Shown here: positions 1 through 9,649 of the stretch, piece after piece
Numbering within the stretch: the first letter of the stretch is position 1
Layout of the letters: the number at the start of each line of letters is the position of its first letter
Assembly: GCF_026339735.1 (NCBI RefSeq)
Contig: NZ_JAPEQG010000001.1
Coordinates: 1,364,001-1,428,000, forward strand
DNA from: Streptomyces sp. NBC_01669
GTDB taxonomy: Bacteria > Actinomycetota > Actinomycetes > Streptomycetales > Streptomycetaceae
Direction of reading: 5' to 3'
Length of the DNA stretch: 64,000 bases
The notes under the pieces: generated by a model
Told to the model about the DNA's origin: nothing
Databases searched by the model: none
Seen by the model: only the letters and a program-made list of their open reading frames with translations
Program-made: the position numbers and the translations under genes

Positions 1-1570
1 CGGTGTTGTCGGAGGTCCACACCTGGTCGGTACGGGCGAGGATCCCCAGGTCGATCCGGCCGCCGCCGCCCGAGCAGGACTCGAAGGCGACGCCGGGGTG
101 GGCGGCCCGCAGCCGGTCGATCAGCGCGTAGAGCGCGTCCACATGCGCGATCCAGAGCTTCTGCGGATAGTCCTCGCGCGGCCAGCCCGCATCGGTGAAG
201 CAGCGGTTGAAGTCCCATTTCACATAGTCGATCGGGGCGCTGGAGAGCAGCGTGTCGAGCTGCTCCCACAGATGGTTCTGCACATCGGTCCGGGCCAGAT
301 TGAGCACCAGCTGATGACGGAATTCGGTCCGGGTCCTCCCGGGGAAGTGCTGCACCCAGTCGGGGTGCGCGCGATACAGATCACTGTCGGCGTTCACCAT
401 CTCCGGCTCGACCCAGATGCCGAACTGCATGCCGAGTCCGTGCACTTCGTCGGCGAGCGGCTTCAGCCCGCCGGGGAATCGCTCGGGGTTGGGGGTCCAG
501 TCGCCGAGTCCGGCCCGGTCGCTGGTGCGCTGCCCGAACCACGCGTCGTCCACGACGAACAGCTCGACGCCCATCGCGGCGGCGCGCTCGGCGAGGGCGC
601 GCTGCTGGTGCTCCGCGATGTCGAAGCCGGTCGCCTCCCAGGAGTTGTAGAGCACCGGCCGCAGGCTCTCGGCGTCCGGGACGACATGGGCCAGTTGCCA
701 GGCGTGCCAGGCCCGGCTCGCCCCGCCGAACCCTTCGGCGCTCCACAGACCGGCGAACACCGGTGTGGTGTACGTCTCCCCCGGTGCGAGCCGCAGCAGC
801 CCGGAGTCGTCGTATCCGGCGCCTCCGGTGATCTGCACGAGCCCGTCGGGGAGCTGCTGCACCGCGATCCGCCACGAGCCGGACCAGCCGAGCGCGCAGC
901 CGTACACCTCGCCGTCCTCCTCGGTGGCGGCGCCGTCCGCGTCGAGCGCGACCCATGGCAGGAACTGGTGTCCGGTGTGGCCGCGCCTGCTGGAGAGGAC
1001 CTTCTCGCCGTACGTCAGCTCCGACCGTACGAGCTGTGTCTCAGCCGCCCAGCGGCCGTGCAGCTGGCTCAGCCGCCAGCTGTCGCGGGCGGGCAGCGCC
1101 CAGGCCGCCGCGTCGGCGCGCAACAGCTCCAGCGGCGGACCGTCAGGACCGGTGTGGGTGACGGTGGCCCAGCGCTCGATGACATCGGAGTCGTCCCGCA
1201 TCCGGTAGTGCAGGGTGAGCGCGAGCCACTGCCCGGAGTCGGCGAACGCGATACGGAGTTCGTCGCCGTCCACGGCGGCCCCGGCGAACACCCATTCGGT
1301 GCCACGGACTTCGGGGGTGCGTACGGAGAGAGCGGGCCGGACGAAGCGGGGGCCGCCCTCGACCGGGTACTCCTCGCGGCCGTCCAGCTGCGACTCGAAG
1401 CCCCGGAAGGGCGGCTCGGGCGCGGCGGCGAGGGCCTCGGCGGCCGCGAGGGAGATCCGTGGCCCCCAGTGCAGATGCAGCAGTTCGTCCCGGTCGCCGA
1501 GGTGCAGCGCGTAACTGCCGCTCGCCCCGGTCAGCAGCCAGGTCCGACCCCAGTCACCCGTCTCGATCAT
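1..1570 (-). CDS. GH36 alpha-galactosidase, C-terminus outside the window
   Basis: Hydrolyses terminal alpha-galactosides (raffinose/melibiose type). Read from an ATG at 1570, about 523 residues are present of a family that usually has about 700; the gene runs off the left edge. Visible GH36 landmarks are NSWEATGFDI (about residues 309-318), the nucleophile motif KWDFNR with Asp at about 453, ESCSGGGG at about 497, and SDN with the acid/base Asp at about 521, so both catalytic Asp residues are inside the window. No signal peptide is apparent, so it is probably cytoplasmic. It is divergent from the phosphatase gene; the 196 bp between them must hold both promoters, but no strong consensus was recognised there. 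Confidence 0.93.
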   Translation of the reverse strand, partial: MIETGDWGRTWLLTGASGSYALHLGDRDELLHLHWGPRISLAAAEALAAAPEPPFRGFESQLDGREEYPVEGGPRFVRPALSVRTPEVRGTEWVFAGAAVDGDELRIAFADSGQWLALTLHYRMRDDSDVIERWATVTHTGPDGPPLELLRADAAAWALPARDSWRLSQLHGRWAAETQLVRSELTYGEKVLSSRRGHTGHQFLPWVALDADGAATEEDGEVYGCALGWSGSWRIAVQQLPDGLVQITGGAGYDDSGLLRLAPGETYTTPVFAGLWSAEGFGGASRAWHAWQLAHVVPDAESLRPVLYNSWEATGFDIAEHQQRALAERAAAMGVELFVVDDAWFGQRTSDRAGLGDWTPNPERFPGGLKPLADEVHGLGMQFGIWVEPEMVNADSDLYRAHPDWVQHFPGRTRTEFRHQLVLNLARTDVQNHLWEQLDTLLSSAPIDYVKWDFNRCFTDAGWPREDYPQKLWIAHVDALYALIDRLRAAHPGVAFESCSGGGGRIDLGILARTDQVWTSDNT

Positions 1571-1766
1571 GTCATCCCCACATTCCCACAGTTCCGCACA
1601 TCATCGACCGCCGGCCGACAGCCGGGCAACGCCCGTGCGAGGGGAATTCCGTGGGGAGTTCAGCAGGAAACGGCCGAGATGATTGCCCGAGGAATCAATG
1701 TCGTATCGTCGCAGGAACTGACCTCGCCGGCGAGCCGCGCCGACGCCAGACACTCCAGGAGACACC

Positions 1767-2579
1767 GTGACGCAGCAGGTGCCGCAGGTCCCGTCGACGG
1801 AACCCGAGCTGGCAGGTGTGCGCAACTTCCGCGATGTGGGTGGCCTGCCCACCACGGACGGCCGCCGGGTGCGGTACGGACGGCTCTTCCGCAGCGGTCA
1901 CCTCGCGCACGCCACCGACGAGGACGCCGCGTTCCTCGGCGGCCTCGGGCTGCACACGATCTTCGACTTCCGCAATGCGGCGGACCACAGGCTCGACGGC
2001 CTGGACGTGGACCTGCCGGGCGTACGCAATGTGAACATTCCGCTCTCCGACCCGGCCGACGGCGCCGAATTCTGGCGGATGGTCCGCGACGGCGACATCG
2101 AGCAGCTGCGCTCGATCCTTGCCGACGGCAAGGGAGCCGCGCGGATGACCGCCTCGTACAAGTCGATCATCAGGGACCGTACCGCCGAGCACAGCCGGGT
2201 GCTGCACGCCCTGGCCGAGGACAGCGTTCCCGCACTGATGCACTGCGCGGCCGGCAAGGACCGTGCCGGTCTCTCGATCGCGGTGTCGCTGCTGGCGGTC
2301 GGCGTCGAGCGTGAGGCCATCGAGGCCGACTACCTGAAGTCCAACGATCCGCACCGTCGGTACAAGGTCCGGCGCACCGACACCTCGTCGACCGGGATGT
2401 CGCCCGAGGTGATGGAGCTGCTCAGCCCGCTCTTCGACGCCCGCGCCGAGTACCTCGCCCAGGCCTTCAGCACCATCGAGGAGACCTGGGGCAGCACGGA
2501 CCGCTATCTCGCCGAGGGCCTGAAGCTGACTCCGGAGATCCTGGAGCGGCTGCGCGGACGACTCCTCGACGAGGCGTAG
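1767..2579 (+). CDS. Tyrosine-protein phosphatase (Y_phosphatase3 type)
   Basis: A 270-residue protein-tyrosine/dual-specificity-like phosphatase. The signature loop HCAAGKDR lies at residues 159-166, with Cys160 as the expected nucleophile and Arg166 binding phosphate. The N-terminal VRNFRDVGGL segment is typical of the MptpB/IphP-like family, which acts on phosphotyrosine and sometimes phosphoinositides. The start is GTG with AGGAG five bases upstream. It is cytoplasmic, with no signal peptide or membrane segment. It is monocistronic: divergent from the galactosidase, convergent with the small membrane protein. The substrate cannot be told from sequence. Confidence 0.9.
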   Translation: MTQQVPQVPSTEPELAGVRNFRDVGGLPTTDGRRVRYGRLFRSGHLAHATDEDAAFLGGLGLHTIFDFRNAADHRLDGLDVDLPGVRNVNIPLSDPADGAEFWRMVRDGDIEQLRSILADGKGAARMTASYKSIIRDRTAEHSRVLHALAEDSVPALMHCAAGKDRAGLSIAVSLLAVGVEREAIEADYLKSNDPHRRYKVRRTDTSSTGMSPEVMELLSPLFDARAEYLAQAFSTIEETWGSTDRYLAEGLKLTPEILERLRGRLLDEA

Positions 2580-2593
2580 CGGGACCGCGTAGG

Positions 2594-2767
2594 TCAGCCC
2601 TTTCCGGCGACCGCGAAGAGCAGGTAGAGGAAGGCCGCGAAGATGTGTCCCGCGATGAGATAGGCGAACAGCCTGATCACCACGCCGCGCGGAAACTTCC
2701 GCTCCTGCGCCTCGTAGTTCTTCCGGGACCTCGGGGTGAGCGGATCGAAGTGCTCTGAATCGGACAT
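2594..2767 (-). CDS. Small single-span membrane protein downstream of XRE regulator (DUF6126-like)
   Basis: A 57-residue protein beginning MSDSEHFDPL. It has a charged N-terminal third (RSRKNYEAQERKF) and one hydrophobic helix over about residues 33-55, ending in GKG. It lies 33 bp downstream of the XRE-cupin gene on the same strand and is probably co-transcribed. Small membrane proteins in this position are common in streptomycetes next to such regulators; I believe this is the DUF6126 family, but that name is from memory. Function unknown; a partner or membrane signal for the regulator is conceivable but unproven. Confidence 0.8.
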   Translation of the reverse strand: MSDSEHFDPLTPRSRKNYEAQERKFPRGVVIRLFAYLIAGHIFAAFLYLLFAVAGKG

Positions 2768-2800
2768 GACAGTCCTCTCTGGTGACCGGCCGGGCCGGTC

Positions 2801-3409
2801 TCAGCGACGGTGGATACCGCTGCCGAGGCACAGCTCGGCGGCGGGGCTCTGCAACAGGGTGTGGACGAAGAGCAGCTCGGATCCGTCTCGGTCCACGGCG
2901 GCGATCCGGTGCGGGGTGAGCGAGTCGAAGTGGGCGCTGTCGCCCGGGTCGAGATCGTGCACGGTGTCGCCGAGGCTCACCCGCAACCGCCCGGCAAGGA
3001 CGTACAACCACTCCTCGCCGGGATGGACCCGCACGAGATCGCCCTGGGTCCCGTACGGGACCCGGACGCGCAGGGCCTGCATGGCCCGGCCGGACCCGCC
3101 GGCCTGCCGGTACATCCAGCCGTCGGCCTCGGCCCCCTCGAACCGGCCACCGCGGACGATCGCGTCACGTTCGGGGGCGATCTCGCCGAGCAGCTCGGAG
3201 ACCGTCGTACCGTAGATCCTGGCAAGCCCGAGGAGCATGGGCAGCGACGGCTGCCTCCGGCCCGTTTCGAGCCGGGACAGATGGGCCGGGGAGAGCCCGG
3301 CGTGCTGGGCGGCGGCCTCCAGGGTCAGACCACGGCGGCGGCGCAGATCGCGCAGTCGTGGCGCGACCCCGGGCAGCTCGTCGGCCACCCCTCCATGGGG
3401 AGAGTTCAT
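2801..3409 (-). CDS. XRE-family transcriptional regulator with cupin sensor domain
   Basis: A 202-residue regulator. Residues about 18-75 form an XRE helix-turn-helix (RRRRGLTLEAAAQHAGLS, then SRLETGRRQPS). Residues about 105-190 form a small cupin barrel (HPGEEWLYVLAGRL, LDPGDSAHFDSLTPH) that probably binds a ligand. The gene follows the hopanoid operon by 62 bp. In that gap, 22-54 bp upstream of its ATG, sit two tandem palindromes that are likely its operator, suggesting autoregulation. No ribosome site precedes the ATG, so a leaderless or near-leaderless transcript is likely. Whether it also controls the hopanoid genes is unknown; conservation of the arrangement would argue for it. Confidence 0.9.
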   Translation of the reverse strand: MNSPHGGVADELPGVAPRLRDLRRRRGLTLEAAAQHAGLSPAHLSRLETGRRQPSLPMLLGLARIYGTTVSELLGEIAPERDAIVRGGRFEGAEADGWMYRQAGGSGRAMQALRVRVPYGTQGDLVRVHPGEEWLYVLAGRLRVSLGDTVHDLDPGDSAHFDSLTPHRIAAVDRDGSELLFVHTLLQSPAAELCLGSGIHRR

Positions 3410-3430
3410 ATACCTATTGGGCCAGGATCA

Positions 3431-3463
3431 TGCCTCAGAGGCAAATGTTTTGCCTCTGAGGCA
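3431..3463. promoter_or_regulatory. Tandem operator: two copies of TGCCTC-N-GAGGCA
   Basis: Copy 1 is TGCCTCAGAGGCA at 3431-3443 and copy 2 is TGCCTCTGAGGCA at 3451-3463. Each is a perfect 6-1-6 palindrome, and the centres are exactly 20 bp apart, close to two helical turns, so two dimers would bind the same DNA face. They lie between the aminotransferase stop and the XRE-cupin start, in the expected place for an autoregulatory operator. Confidence 0.75.
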
Positions 3464-3471
3464 ACTCGCCC

Positions 3472-4869
3472 TCAGCGGTTGGCGACGGCCTGTTTGACCA
3501 GCGTCTTTCCGAAGTCCCACATGAGCCCGCCGCCGCTGTGCGCGTCCTCCATCACCGCTGTGAACGCGGTCACGAACCGGTCCACCTCCGGCTCCCCGAT
3601 GACCAGCGGCGGAATCAGCTTGATCACTTCCAGATGGTCGCCGGAGACCTGGGTGAGGATCCGGTGCTTCTGCAGGAGCGGCACGACGACCATCTGCGCG
3701 AAGAGACCCTTGCGGGCCGCCTGCAGCATGGTCCAGCGGCTGCGCAGCTTCAACGAGCTCGGCCGGCCGAACTCGATGCCGATCATCAGCCCGCGGCCAC
3801 GGACCGCGTGCAGCAGTTCGTAGCGCCCGGTGAGCGCGGCGAGCCGCTCGCGCAGCAGATCACCGGTGCGGCGGGCGTTCGCGACGGTCTCCTCGTCCTC
3901 CATCACCGCAAGGACCGCGAGCCCCGCCGCCATCGCCTGGGCATTGGAGCCGAAGCTCGCCGAGTGGACCAGAACCCGGTCCATCGACGAATAGACGCGT
4001 CTGAAGATCCAGTCCTTCCCGAGGGTCGCCCCGACCGGCACATAGCCGCCGGATAGCGCCTTGGCGACACAGACCAGGTCGGGTTCGACGCCTTCCTCGT
4101 GCTGGTACGCGTAGAAGTCGCCGGTCCTGCCGAGACCGGTCTGCACCTCGTCGGCGATGAGCAGCGCCTTGTGCCGGTGCAGCAGCTCCTGTGCGGCGCG
4201 CAGGTAGCCGGGCGGCGCCTCATGGACGCCCTTCCCCTGGATCGGCTCGACGACGAGCGCCGCCACATCGCCCCGTCCCAGTTCGCGCCGCAGTGCGTCG
4301 AGATCGCCGAGCTCGACGGCGGTGTCGGGGAGCAGCGGTGCGAAGCCTTCCCGGAAGCCCGATTCCCCGTTGACCGAGAGCGAGCCGGCGGTCAGGCCGT
4401 GGAAGGCGTGGGTGCAGTAGAGAATGCGGGGCTTCCCGGTGGCGTACCGGGCAAACTTCAGCGCGGTCTCGACGGCTTCCGTACCGCTGTTGCCGAAGAA
4501 GACCCGGTCCAGATGCGGACTGTGCGTGAGCAGCTTCTCGGCCAGCAGTCCGGGCAGCGGCTGGCAGTCGAAGCGGGTGAGGTCGGCGAGCGAGGCGTCC
4601 ATGACGTCGTGGAGTGCCTTGCGGACGACCGGGTGGTGGCGGCCCAGACCCATCACGCCGAAACCGGCGAGCATGTCGAGGTAGTCGTTGCCGTCCGCGT
4701 CCCAGAAGTGGGCGCCCTCGGCCCGCTCGTACACCCTGTCGAAGCCGATGGTGTGCAGCATCCGAGGGAGCTGGTGGTTGAGGTATTTCGCGTGCAGCTC
4801 GTATCGCTCGGCCCCGCGTTCCGCGAGGAGCTGCGCCAGATCGAAGCCCTTGGGCCCGTCGTCCTTCAT
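3472..4869 (-). CDS. Class III PLP aminotransferase of the hopanoid cluster (HpnO-like)
   Basis: A 465-residue fold-type I, class III aminotransferase. The PLP ring contact Asp240 is in [13 protein letters not shown], and the Schiff-base Lys270 is in VAKALSGGY. Size and the [16 protein letters not shown] region fit the family. As the last gene of the hopanoid operon it most likely aminates the C35 ribosyl-derived side chain to give aminobacteriohopanetriol, the role assigned to HpnO; this is inferred from context and family. Its ATG overlaps the dxs stop in ATGA, so it is translationally coupled to dxs. An unrelated amino-donor specificity cannot be excluded from sequence alone. Confidence 0.88.
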   Translation of the reverse strand: MKDDGPKGFDLAQLLAERGAERYELHAKYLNHQLPRMLHTIGFDRVYERAEGAHFWDADGNDYLDMLAGFGVMGLGRHHPVVRKALHDVMDASLADLTRFDCQPLPGLLAEKLLTHSPHLDRVFFGNSGTEAVETALKFARYATGKPRILYCTHAFHGLTAGSLSVNGESGFREGFAPLLPDTAVELGDLDALRRELGRGDVAALVVEPIQGKGVHEAPPGYLRAAQELLHRHKALLIADEVQTGLGRTGDFYAYQHEEGVEPDLVCVAKALSGGYVPVGATLGKDWIFRRVYSSMDRVLVHSASFGSNAQAMAAGLAVLAVMEDEETVANARRTGDLLRERLAALTGRYELLHAVRGRGLMIGIEFGRPSSLKLRSRWTMLQAARKGLFAQMVVVPLLQKHRILTQVSGDHLEVIKLIPPLVIGEPEVDRFVTAFTAVMEDAHSGGGLMWDFGKTLVKQAVANR

Positions 4870-6767
4870 TCCCCGCTCTCCTCAATCCCCCGGACCGCTC
4901 CCTTGGCGGCCAGCGCGCCACTGATCCGGCCGGCGATCTCGACCGGAGTGAGCCCGATGTCGGCCAGCACCTCCGCACGCTTGCCGTGCGCGAGGAACTG
5001 CTCGGGGATACCGAAGGTCCGCAGCGGTACGTCGACACCGGCGTCGCGCAACGCCTGCCCGACCGCCGAACCGACGCCTCCCGCCCGGCTGTTGTCCTCG
5101 ACGACGGCGACCATCCGGTGGCGTGCGGCGAGCGGGGCGAGCTGCTCGTCGACCGGCTTCACCCAGCGCGGGTCGACGACCGTGCAGCGGATACCGCCGC
5201 CCGAGAGCAGGTCGGCGGCCTGCAGGCAGACGGAGGCGAGCACACCGACCGCCACGATGAGGACGTGGGGGTCGTCGGCGCGGTGCAGTACGTCCATGGA
5301 ACCGACGCGGCCTGTCGCCGGTACCGGCTCCCCCACCGACTCCTTGGGGAAACGCAGCACGGTCGGTGCGTCGTCGACGGCAACGGCCTCGCGCAGCTCC
5401 TCCCGGAGCCGTTCCGCGTCACGCGGGGCGGCGATCCGCAGCCCGGGCACGACCTGGAGCACGGACATGTCCCACATGCCGTTGTGCGAGGCGCCGTCGG
5501 GGCCGGTGACCCCGGCCCGGTCGAGGACGAACGTCACCCCGCACCGGTGCAGGGCGACGTCCATCAGCAACTGGTCGAAGGCGCGGTTGAGGAAGGTGGC
5601 GTAGACGGCGACGACCGGGTGCAGCCCCCCGGTGGCGAGCCCCGCCGCGGAGACCGTCGCGTGCTGCTCGGCGATACCGACGTCCCAGACCCGCTCGGGG
5701 AACGCCTCGGCGAACTTCGTCAGCCCGACGGGGTGCAGCATCGCCGCGGTGATGGCGACGACATCCGGCCGCTCGGCGCCGATCGCGGCGATCTCGTCCC
5801 CGAACACCGAGGTCCACGACGGACTCACCATGGGCGCGAGCGGTGCGCAGGTCAGCGGGTCCATCGCGCCGACGGTGTGGAACCGGTCGGCCTGGTCGCG
5901 CAGTGCGGGCGCGTAGCCGCGGCCCTTCTCGGTGAGGCAGTGCACCAGCACCGGGCCGTGGAAGCGTTTCGCGCGGCTCAGTGCGGATTCGACGGCTGCG
6001 ATGTCGTGCCCGTCTATCGGCCCGACGTACTTGAGTCCCAGGTCCTCGAACATGCCCTGCGGGGCGAAGCTGTCCTTGAACCCCTTCTTCGCGCCGTGCA
6101 GCGACCCGTACAGCGGCTGTCCGACGACCGGGGTGCGCTGCAGGACGTCCTTGCCCCACGTCAAGAAGCGCTCGTACCCGTCGGTGGTACGGAGGGTGGC
6201 CAGGTGGTCCGCGAGCCCGCCGATCGTCGGGGCGTACGAGCGCTCGTTGTCGTTCACCACGATGATGAGCGGCCGGTCCCGCGCCGCCGCGATGTTGTTG
6301 AGCGCCTCCCAGGCCATGCCGCCGGTGAGCGCCCCGTCCCCGATGACGGCGACGACGTGGTCGGGGCGGCCGAGCACCTCGTTCGCCTTGGCCAGGCCGT
6401 CCGCCCAGCCGAGCACCGTCGAGGCGTGCGAGTTCTCGATGATGTCGTGCACGGACTCCTCGCGGGAGGGGTAGCCGGACAGGCCGCCCTTGCCGCGCAG
6501 CTTGGAGAAGTCCTGCCGCCCGGTGAGCAGTTTGTGCACGTAGCTCTGGTGCCCGGTGTCCCACAGAATGCGGTCCACCGGTGAGTCGAAGGCCCGGTGC
6601 AGGGCGATGGACAGTTCCACCACCCCGAGGTTGGGCCCCAGATGTCCGCCGGTCCTGGCCACCGCCTCGACCAGGAACTTCCTGATGTCCTCGGCGAGTT
6701 CGTCGAGTTCCGGTCCGCTCAGCGCCTTCAGGTCGTGCGGTCCCCGGATGGTCTCCAGAATGGTCAC
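4866..6767 (-). CDS. dxs: 1-deoxy-D-xylulose-5-phosphate synthase
   Basis: A 633-residue thiamine-diphosphate enzyme. It condenses pyruvate and glyceraldehyde-3-phosphate to DXP, the first step of the MEP isoprenoid pathway. The TPP-binding GDGALTGG motif followed by EALNN is at about residues 145-160; the transketolase-type catalytic Glu lies in DVGIAEQHA in the central domain. Length is normal. It lies 26 bp downstream of ispG, upstream of and overlapping the aminotransferase. Streptomycetes usually also have a housekeeping dxs elsewhere, so this copy probably raises isoprenoid supply when hopanoids are made. Confidence 0.96.
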   Translation of the reverse strand: MTILETIRGPHDLKALSGPELDELAEDIRKFLVEAVARTGGHLGPNLGVVELSIALHRAFDSPVDRILWDTGHQSYVHKLLTGRQDFSKLRGKGGLSGYPSREESVHDIIENSHASTVLGWADGLAKANEVLGRPDHVVAVIGDGALTGGMAWEALNNIAAARDRPLIIVVNDNERSYAPTIGGLADHLATLRTTDGYERFLTWGKDVLQRTPVVGQPLYGSLHGAKKGFKDSFAPQGMFEDLGLKYVGPIDGHDIAAVESALSRAKRFHGPVLVHCLTEKGRGYAPALRDQADRFHTVGAMDPLTCAPLAPMVSPSWTSVFGDEIAAIGAERPDVVAITAAMLHPVGLTKFAEAFPERVWDVGIAEQHATVSAAGLATGGLHPVVAVYATFLNRAFDQLLMDVALHRCGVTFVLDRAGVTGPDGASHNGMWDMSVLQVVPGLRIAAPRDAERLREELREAVAVDDAPTVLRFPKESVGEPVPATGRVGSMDVLHRADDPHVLIVAVGVLASVCLQAADLLSGGGIRCTVVDPRWVKPVDEQLAPLAARHRMVAVVEDNSRAGGVGSAVGQALRDAGVDVPLRTFGIPEQFLAHGKRAEVLADIGLTPVEIAGRISGALAAKGAVRGIEESGE

Positions 6768-6793
6768 GCTCGGGCCCCCTCTCCGGTCCTGTC

Positions 6794-7960
6794 TCAGCTC
6801 ACGGTGACGGCGGGGACACCTGACGGTGTCCCGGCGTCGTCCATGTCCTCGGCGATCTTCAGGGCTTCCTCGATGAGCGTCTCGACGATCTTCGACTCGG
6901 GAACCGTCTTGATGACCTCGCCCTTGACGAAGATCTGCCCCTTGCCGTTCCCGGACGCCACACCCAGATCCGCCTCACGGGCCTCACCCGGACCATTGAC
7001 GACACAGCCCATCACGGCAACCCGCAACGGCACCTCCATGCCCTCAAGACCCGCCGACACCTGATCCGCCAGCTTGTACACATCCACCTGCGCCCGACCG
7101 CACGACGGACACGACACGATCTCCAGCCGCCGCTGCCGCAGATTCAACGACTCCAGGATCTGGATACCGACCTTGACCTCCTCGGCCGGCGGCGCCGACA
7201 ACGACACCCGGATCGTGTCCCCGATCCCCTCACTCAGCAACGCACCGAACGCCACCGCCGACTTGATCGTCCCCTGGAACGCCGGCCCCGCCTCCGTCAC
7301 CCCCAAGTGCAACGGGTAATCACACTGAGCCGCCAACTGACGGTACGCATTGACCATCACCACCGGATCGTTGTGCTTCACCGAGATCTTGATGTCCCGG
7401 AAACCGTGCTCCTCGAAGAGCGACGCCTCCCACAACGCCGACTCCACCAACGCCTCAGGAGTCGCCTTCCCGTACTTCTTCAGCAGCCGCGCATCCAGCG
7501 AACCCGCATTCACACCGATCCGGATCGGCGTCCCCGCATCACTCGCGGCCCGCGCGATCTCCTTGACCTTGTCGTCGAACTGCTTGATGTTCCCCGGATT
7601 CACCCGCACCGCCGCACAGCCCGCATCAATCGCCGCGAACACATACTTCGGCTGAAAATGAATATCCGCAATCACCGGAATCTGCGACTTCCTGGCAATC
7701 GTCGCCAACGCATCCGCATCATCCTGCGTCGGACACGCCACCCGCACGATCTGACAGCCCGACGCCGTCAACTCCGCGATCTGCTGCAACGTCGCACCGA
7801 CGTCCGACGTACGGGTCGTGGTCATCGACTGCACCGACACCGGCGCATCCCCACCGACCGCCACCGACCCGACCTGGATGCGCCGCGAGGGGCGACGCAT
7901 CGCGAGCGGCCGGGCCGGCAGCTCGGGGAGACCCAGTGCGACTGGTTCTCCAGAGGTCAT
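6794..7960 (-). CDS. ispG: 4-hydroxy-3-methylbut-2-en-1-yl diphosphate synthase
   Basis: A 388-residue [4Fe-4S] enzyme of the MEP pathway converting MEcPP to HMBPP. Cluster ligands are Cys284 and Cys287 (SCPSCG) and Cys319 ([11 protein letters not shown]), with a conserved Glu a few residues later. It starts 4 bp after hpnH ends. Codon use is odd: from about 7000 to 7870 many codons end in T or G (ATT, TTT, TAT, GAT, TTG), which neighbouring genes avoid, as if this segment had another origin or was exchanged with a second genomic ispG copy. Function is not in doubt. Confidence 0.96.
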   Translation of the reverse strand: MTSGEPVALGLPELPARPLAMRRPSRRIQVGSVAVGGDAPVSVQSMTTTRTSDVGATLQQIAELTASGCQIVRVACPTQDDADALATIARKSQIPVIADIHFQPKYVFAAIDAGCAAVRVNPGNIKQFDDKVKEIARAASDAGTPIRIGVNAGSLDARLLKKYGKATPEALVESALWEASLFEEHGFRDIKISVKHNDPVVMVNAYRQLAAQCDYPLHLGVTEAGPAFQGTIKSAVAFGALLSEGIGDTIRVSLSAPPAEEVKVGIQILESLNLRQRRLEIVSCPSCGRAQVDVYKLADQVSAGLEGMEVPLRVAVMGCVVNGPGEAREADLGVASGNGKGQIFVKGEVIKTVPESKIVETLIEEALKIAEDMDDAGTPSGVPAVTVS

Positions 7961-7964
7961 GACG

Positions 7965-8984
7965 TCACCGGTTCCCGGAGACGGTTTCCCGCGCGGCGCG
8001 CAGGGATTCCTTCAGCGACCCCATCGTGGCGAGGACGGCGGTCGGCTCGTAGCCGCAGTGCGCCATGCAGTTGGCACAGCGCGGGTCCTTGCCGCGGCCG
8101 TACTTGTCCCAGTCGGTCTCCTCGATGAGTTCCCGGTACGTCGGGACGTACCCGTCGCTCATCAGATAGCACGGTCGCTGCCAGCCGAAGAGCGAGTAGT
8201 TGGGGATCGCCCAGGCCGTGCACGGGAAGTCCGCCTTGCCCTCCAGGAAGTCCAGGAAGAGCGGCGAGTGGTTCAGCCGCCAGCGGGCCCGGTTGCCGCC
8301 CGCGAAGGACTTCTTGAAGAGCTCGCGGGTCTGCTCGACGCCGAGGAAGTGCTCCTGGTCGGGCGCCTTCTCGTACGCGTAGGCGGGCGAGATCATCATC
8401 TCGTCGACCTTCAGATCGTCATTGAGGTAGTTGAGCACCTCGATGATGGTCTGCGGGGTGTCGGTATTGAAGAAGGTGGAGTTCGTGGTGACCCGGAAGC
8501 CGCGCCGCTTGGCCTCCTTGATCGCCGCCACCGCCTCGTCGAACACGCCTTCCTTGGCGACCGATTCGTCGTGCCGCTCACGCAGGCCGTCGATGTGCAC
8601 GGCGAAGGCGAAGTACGGCGAGGGGGTGAATTTCTCGATCTTCTTGCGGAGCAGCATCGCGTTGGTGCAGAGGAAGACGTACTTCCTCCGTGCGACCAGT
8701 TGCCGCACGATTTCGTCGATCTGCGGGTGCATCAGGGGTTCGCCCCCCGCGATGGAAACCATCGGGGCACCCGATTCCAGCACCGCGCCGACGGCCTGGG
8801 CCACCGGCATGCGCTGCTTCAGGACTCCGGCCGGATGCTGGATCTTTCCGCAGCCCTCGCACGCCAGGTTACAGGCGAACAAAGGCTCCAGCTCGACAAT
8901 CAGCGGGAACTTGTCCCGCTTGCGGAGCTTTTGTTCAACGAGGTACGTCGCAACCTTGATGGTCTGACGGAGCGGCATGGCCAT
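7965..8984 (-). CDS. hpnH: Radical SAM adenosylhopane synthase HpnH
   Basis: A 339-residue radical SAM protein. The CxxxCxxC cluster motif is Cys38, Cys42, Cys45 (CNLACEGC), followed by GGEPLMHP for SAM binding. The C-terminal third carries further Cys ([12 protein letters not shown]) typical of the HpnH/DUF3463 domain. HpnH adds a 5'-deoxyadenosyl radical to diploptene, giving adenosylhopane, the first step of the C35 side chain. A strong AGGAGG ribosome site lies 8 bases before the ATG and overlaps the end of hpnG, so the two are coupled. No membrane segments are seen. Confidence 0.95.
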   Translation of the reverse strand: MAMPLRQTIKVATYLVEQKLRKRDKFPLIVELEPLFACNLACEGCGKIQHPAGVLKQRMPVAQAVGAVLESGAPMVSIAGGEPLMHPQIDEIVRQLVARRKYVFLCTNAMLLRKKIEKFTPSPYFAFAVHIDGLRERHDESVAKEGVFDEAVAAIKEAKRRGFRVTTNSTFFNTDTPQTIIEVLNYLNDDLKVDEMMISPAYAYEKAPDQEHFLGVEQTRELFKKSFAGGNRARWRLNHSPLFLDFLEGKADFPCTAWAIPNYSLFGWQRPCYLMSDGYVPTYRELIEETDWDKYGRGKDPRCANCMAHCGYEPTAVLATMGSLKESLRAARETVSGNR

Positions 8985-8989
8985 CTAGC

Positions 8990-9649
8990 TCACCTCCTGG
9001 GGAGCAGCAAAGATCGGTGCCATTCATAGAAAGCAGGGAGGACGGCACGAAGAACACGGAAGGCTGATATTCCACCGCGTACTGTGCCGATGCGGACGAG
9101 CTCGTGCTCCGGAGCGTCCACGACCACCCGTACAGCCGCAACCGGGCGCGGCCCGGTGCGCAGGGCGGTGCGAAGAGTGGCGGCGGACTCCATGTCCACC
9201 GCGATCGCCCCGGTGGCCCACAGTTCGGCCCGCTCATGTCCGCGTACGACATGGCCGGAACCGGTCAGCGGACCGATGTGGACGGTGCGGCCGGGCACCG
9301 CCCCGGCGAGTGCCTCGGCGAGCAGATCCACGCCGGTACAGGCCGTCGACTCCCCGGCTTCCCGGGTCTCGTCGGCGACCACCAGGTCCCCGGGGTGCAT
9401 GCCGGGTGCGAGCCCGGCACAGAACCCGGAGGCAATGACCGCGGAACCGGCCGTCCGGCCCTGGGTGAGCGCGCGTTCCACGGCCGTCTCGGCGGCTTTC
9501 GGACCCATGCCCGTACGGAGCACGGTCACCGTGCCCGGGGCGTCGCCGGCCCGTCCTCTGCCGCTGCGCAGGGCCAGTTGCTCGATACCGAGCGCGCAGG
9601 CGATCAGCAGAGGCGCTGCGGGGCCGGGCGGCCCCGGGGTATCGCCCAT
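8990..9649 (-). CDS. hpnG: Hopanoid-associated nucleoside phosphorylase HpnG
   Basis: A 219-residue protein of the PNP/UDP phosphorylase superfamily. Recognisable segments are the N-terminal ALGIEQLAL, the phosphate-binding-like VIASGFCAGLAPGMHPGD region and AIAVDMESAATLR, which carries the Met-Glu that contacts ribose. HpnG removes adenine from adenosylhopane to give the (phospho)ribosylhopane precursor of bacteriohopanepolyols. Its ATG overlaps the shc stop by one base (TGATG), so translation is coupled. Annotation pipelines sometimes call it a generic phosphorylase; position between shc and hpnH supports HpnG. Confidence 0.9.
   Translation of the reverse strand: MGDTPGPPGPAAPLLIACALGIEQLALRSGRGRAGDAPGTVTVLRTGMGPKAAETAVERALTQGRTAGSAVIASGFCAGLAPGMHPGDLVVADETREAGESTACTGVDLLAEALAGAVPGRTVHIGPLTGSGHVVRGHERAELWATGAIAVDMESAATLRTALRTGPRPVAAVRVVVDAPEHELVRIGTVRGGISAFRVLRAVLPAFYEWHRSLLLPRR

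Noticed and set aside
98..2314. Long open frame on the plus strand, opposite the galactosidase
   Set aside because: It is antisense to the clear GH36 gene and then crosses into the phosphatase gene in another frame. Such frames arise from high G/C at third positions; the translation has no recognisable domain.
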